NCBI RefSeq assembly: GCF_017377575.1
Contig: NZ_JAFREM010000018.1
Span: 62,001-126,000 of the forward strand
DNA length: 64,000 bases
Direction: 5' to 3'
Source: Candidatus Enterococcus moelleringii
GTDB taxonomy: Bacteria; Bacillota; Bacilli; Lactobacillales; Enterococcaceae
The stretch's first letter is position 1, and the number at the start of each line of letters is the position of its first letter. This document shows, piece by piece, positions 63,773 to 64,000 of the stretch. The position numbers and the translations under genes are program-made. The notes under the pieces were generated by a model. It was not told where the DNA came from. It searched no databases and worked only from the letters and a program-made list of their open reading frames with translations.

Positions 63773-64000
63773 ATGAAGAAAAAAGAAAATTATTTTTATG
63801 ACGATGCCTATAAACAAATCCGTGACAAAATTTTAAATGGTGAGATTGATCCCAGTACAAAATTGACTGAAACAAAATTGGCTGAATCTTTAAATATTAG
63901 TCGAACGCCGATTCGCTACGCAATTTCAAAGCTTGAACAAGAAGGTCTGATTAAGAACAAGAAAGTTTATATCCCTACTGAGAAAGATATTCGTAATATT
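63773..64000 (+). CDS. GntR family transcriptional regulator, N-terminal part
   Basis: The frame starts at ATG 63773 (or the adjacent ATG at 63770) and is still open at the window end, giving 76 codons. YDDAYKQIRDKILNGEIDPS, then LTETKLAESLNISRTPIRYA and KLEQEGLIKNKKVYIP, is a complete GntR winged helix-turn-helix. The spacing suggests the FCD subfamily, whose ligand domain would lie beyond the window. Its position after the acid-sugar operon and the GTATAC operators at 59721 and 59742 make it the likely local regulator. Confidence 0.85.
   Translation, partial: MKKKENYFYDDAYKQIRDKILNGEIDPSTKLTETKLAESLNISRTPIRYAISKLEQEGLIKNKKVYIPTEKDIRNI

Noticed and set aside
1-64000. CRISPR array, insertion sequence or rRNA operon
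   Set aside because: No regularly spaced direct repeats, transposase-like frames with terminal inverted repeats or rRNA sequences were seen on either strand.

Overview
The window is a chromosomal stretch of a low-GC Gram-positive coccus of the order Lactobacillales, most likely Enterococcus or a close relative. The evidence is gene order (rbgA-rnhB-dprA-topA-trmFO-xerC-hslV-hslU-codY, then plsY divergent from parE-parC, then pflB-pflA-ppaC), the AGGAGG-type ribosome binding sites, the sigma-A-type promoters and the protein families. The species cannot be named from sequence reading alone. No insertion sequence, prophage, CRISPR array or rRNA operon was seen. There is one tRNA gene, tRNA-Leu(GAG).

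Layout. 1-10.1 kb: DNA and RNA housekeeping genes, the HslVU protease and the global nutrient regulator CodY, followed by a LacX-type mutarotase. 10.1-16.6 kb: Nudix hydrolase and plsY on the minus strand, a CoA-binding protein, then topoisomerase IV. 16.8-23.4 kb: pyruvate formate-lyase with its activase, Mn-dependent pyrophosphatase, and three conserved proteins of unknown function. 23.7-33.9 kb: a complete glycogen synthesis and breakdown cluster (glgB, glgC, glgD, glgA, glgP and a GH13 maltodextrin hydrolase). 34-37.7 kb: two uncharacterised small genes, the tRNA, a YxeA-like protein, an Rgg-type regulator and nagA behind a NagR/DasR-like operator. 37.8-44.2 kb: a truncated-looking DUF2812 protein, an ABC exporter with an enormous coiled-coil permease, an ArAE/FUSC-type membrane protein and a Gfo/Idh oxidoreductase. 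44.3-53 kb: cell-wall enzymes (VanY-like carboxypeptidase, GH73 glucosaminidase), HAD phosphatase, NimA-like flavoprotein, an Eis-like/deoxyribosyltransferase/membrane protein operon and lepA. 53-55.7 kb: a lipoprotein, a DNA-entry-type nuclease and a Qnr-sized pentapeptide-repeat protein.

The last 8 kb is accessory-looking. At 56.0-59.4 kb lies a three-gene module: a small DNA-binding-like protein, a 575-residue protein carrying two copies of an LY-x-x-(I/V)-W ... GYW domain, and an XRE-HTH/M78 metallopeptidase. Its function is not known to me. At 59.7-64.0 kb lies a catabolic operon: a tartronate-semialdehyde/threonate-type dehydrogenase, a DUF1537 four-carbon acid-sugar kinase, two small multi-spanning membrane proteins, a cyclase-family metal hydrolase and, running off the window end, a GntR regulator. 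Upstream of it sit two GTATAC operators exactly 21 bp apart and a near-perfect cre site. This is the best candidate for an undescribed pathway: an acid-sugar system with an unusual two-subunit transporter.

Other points of interest are regulatory. A perfect 9-bp hairpin sits between the Shine-Dalgarno sequence and the family-conserved start of glgC. The glgP leader is highly structured and contains evenly phased CTTTTCG repeats. A short repeat family is shared between the 29.6 and 42.5 kb intergenic regions.
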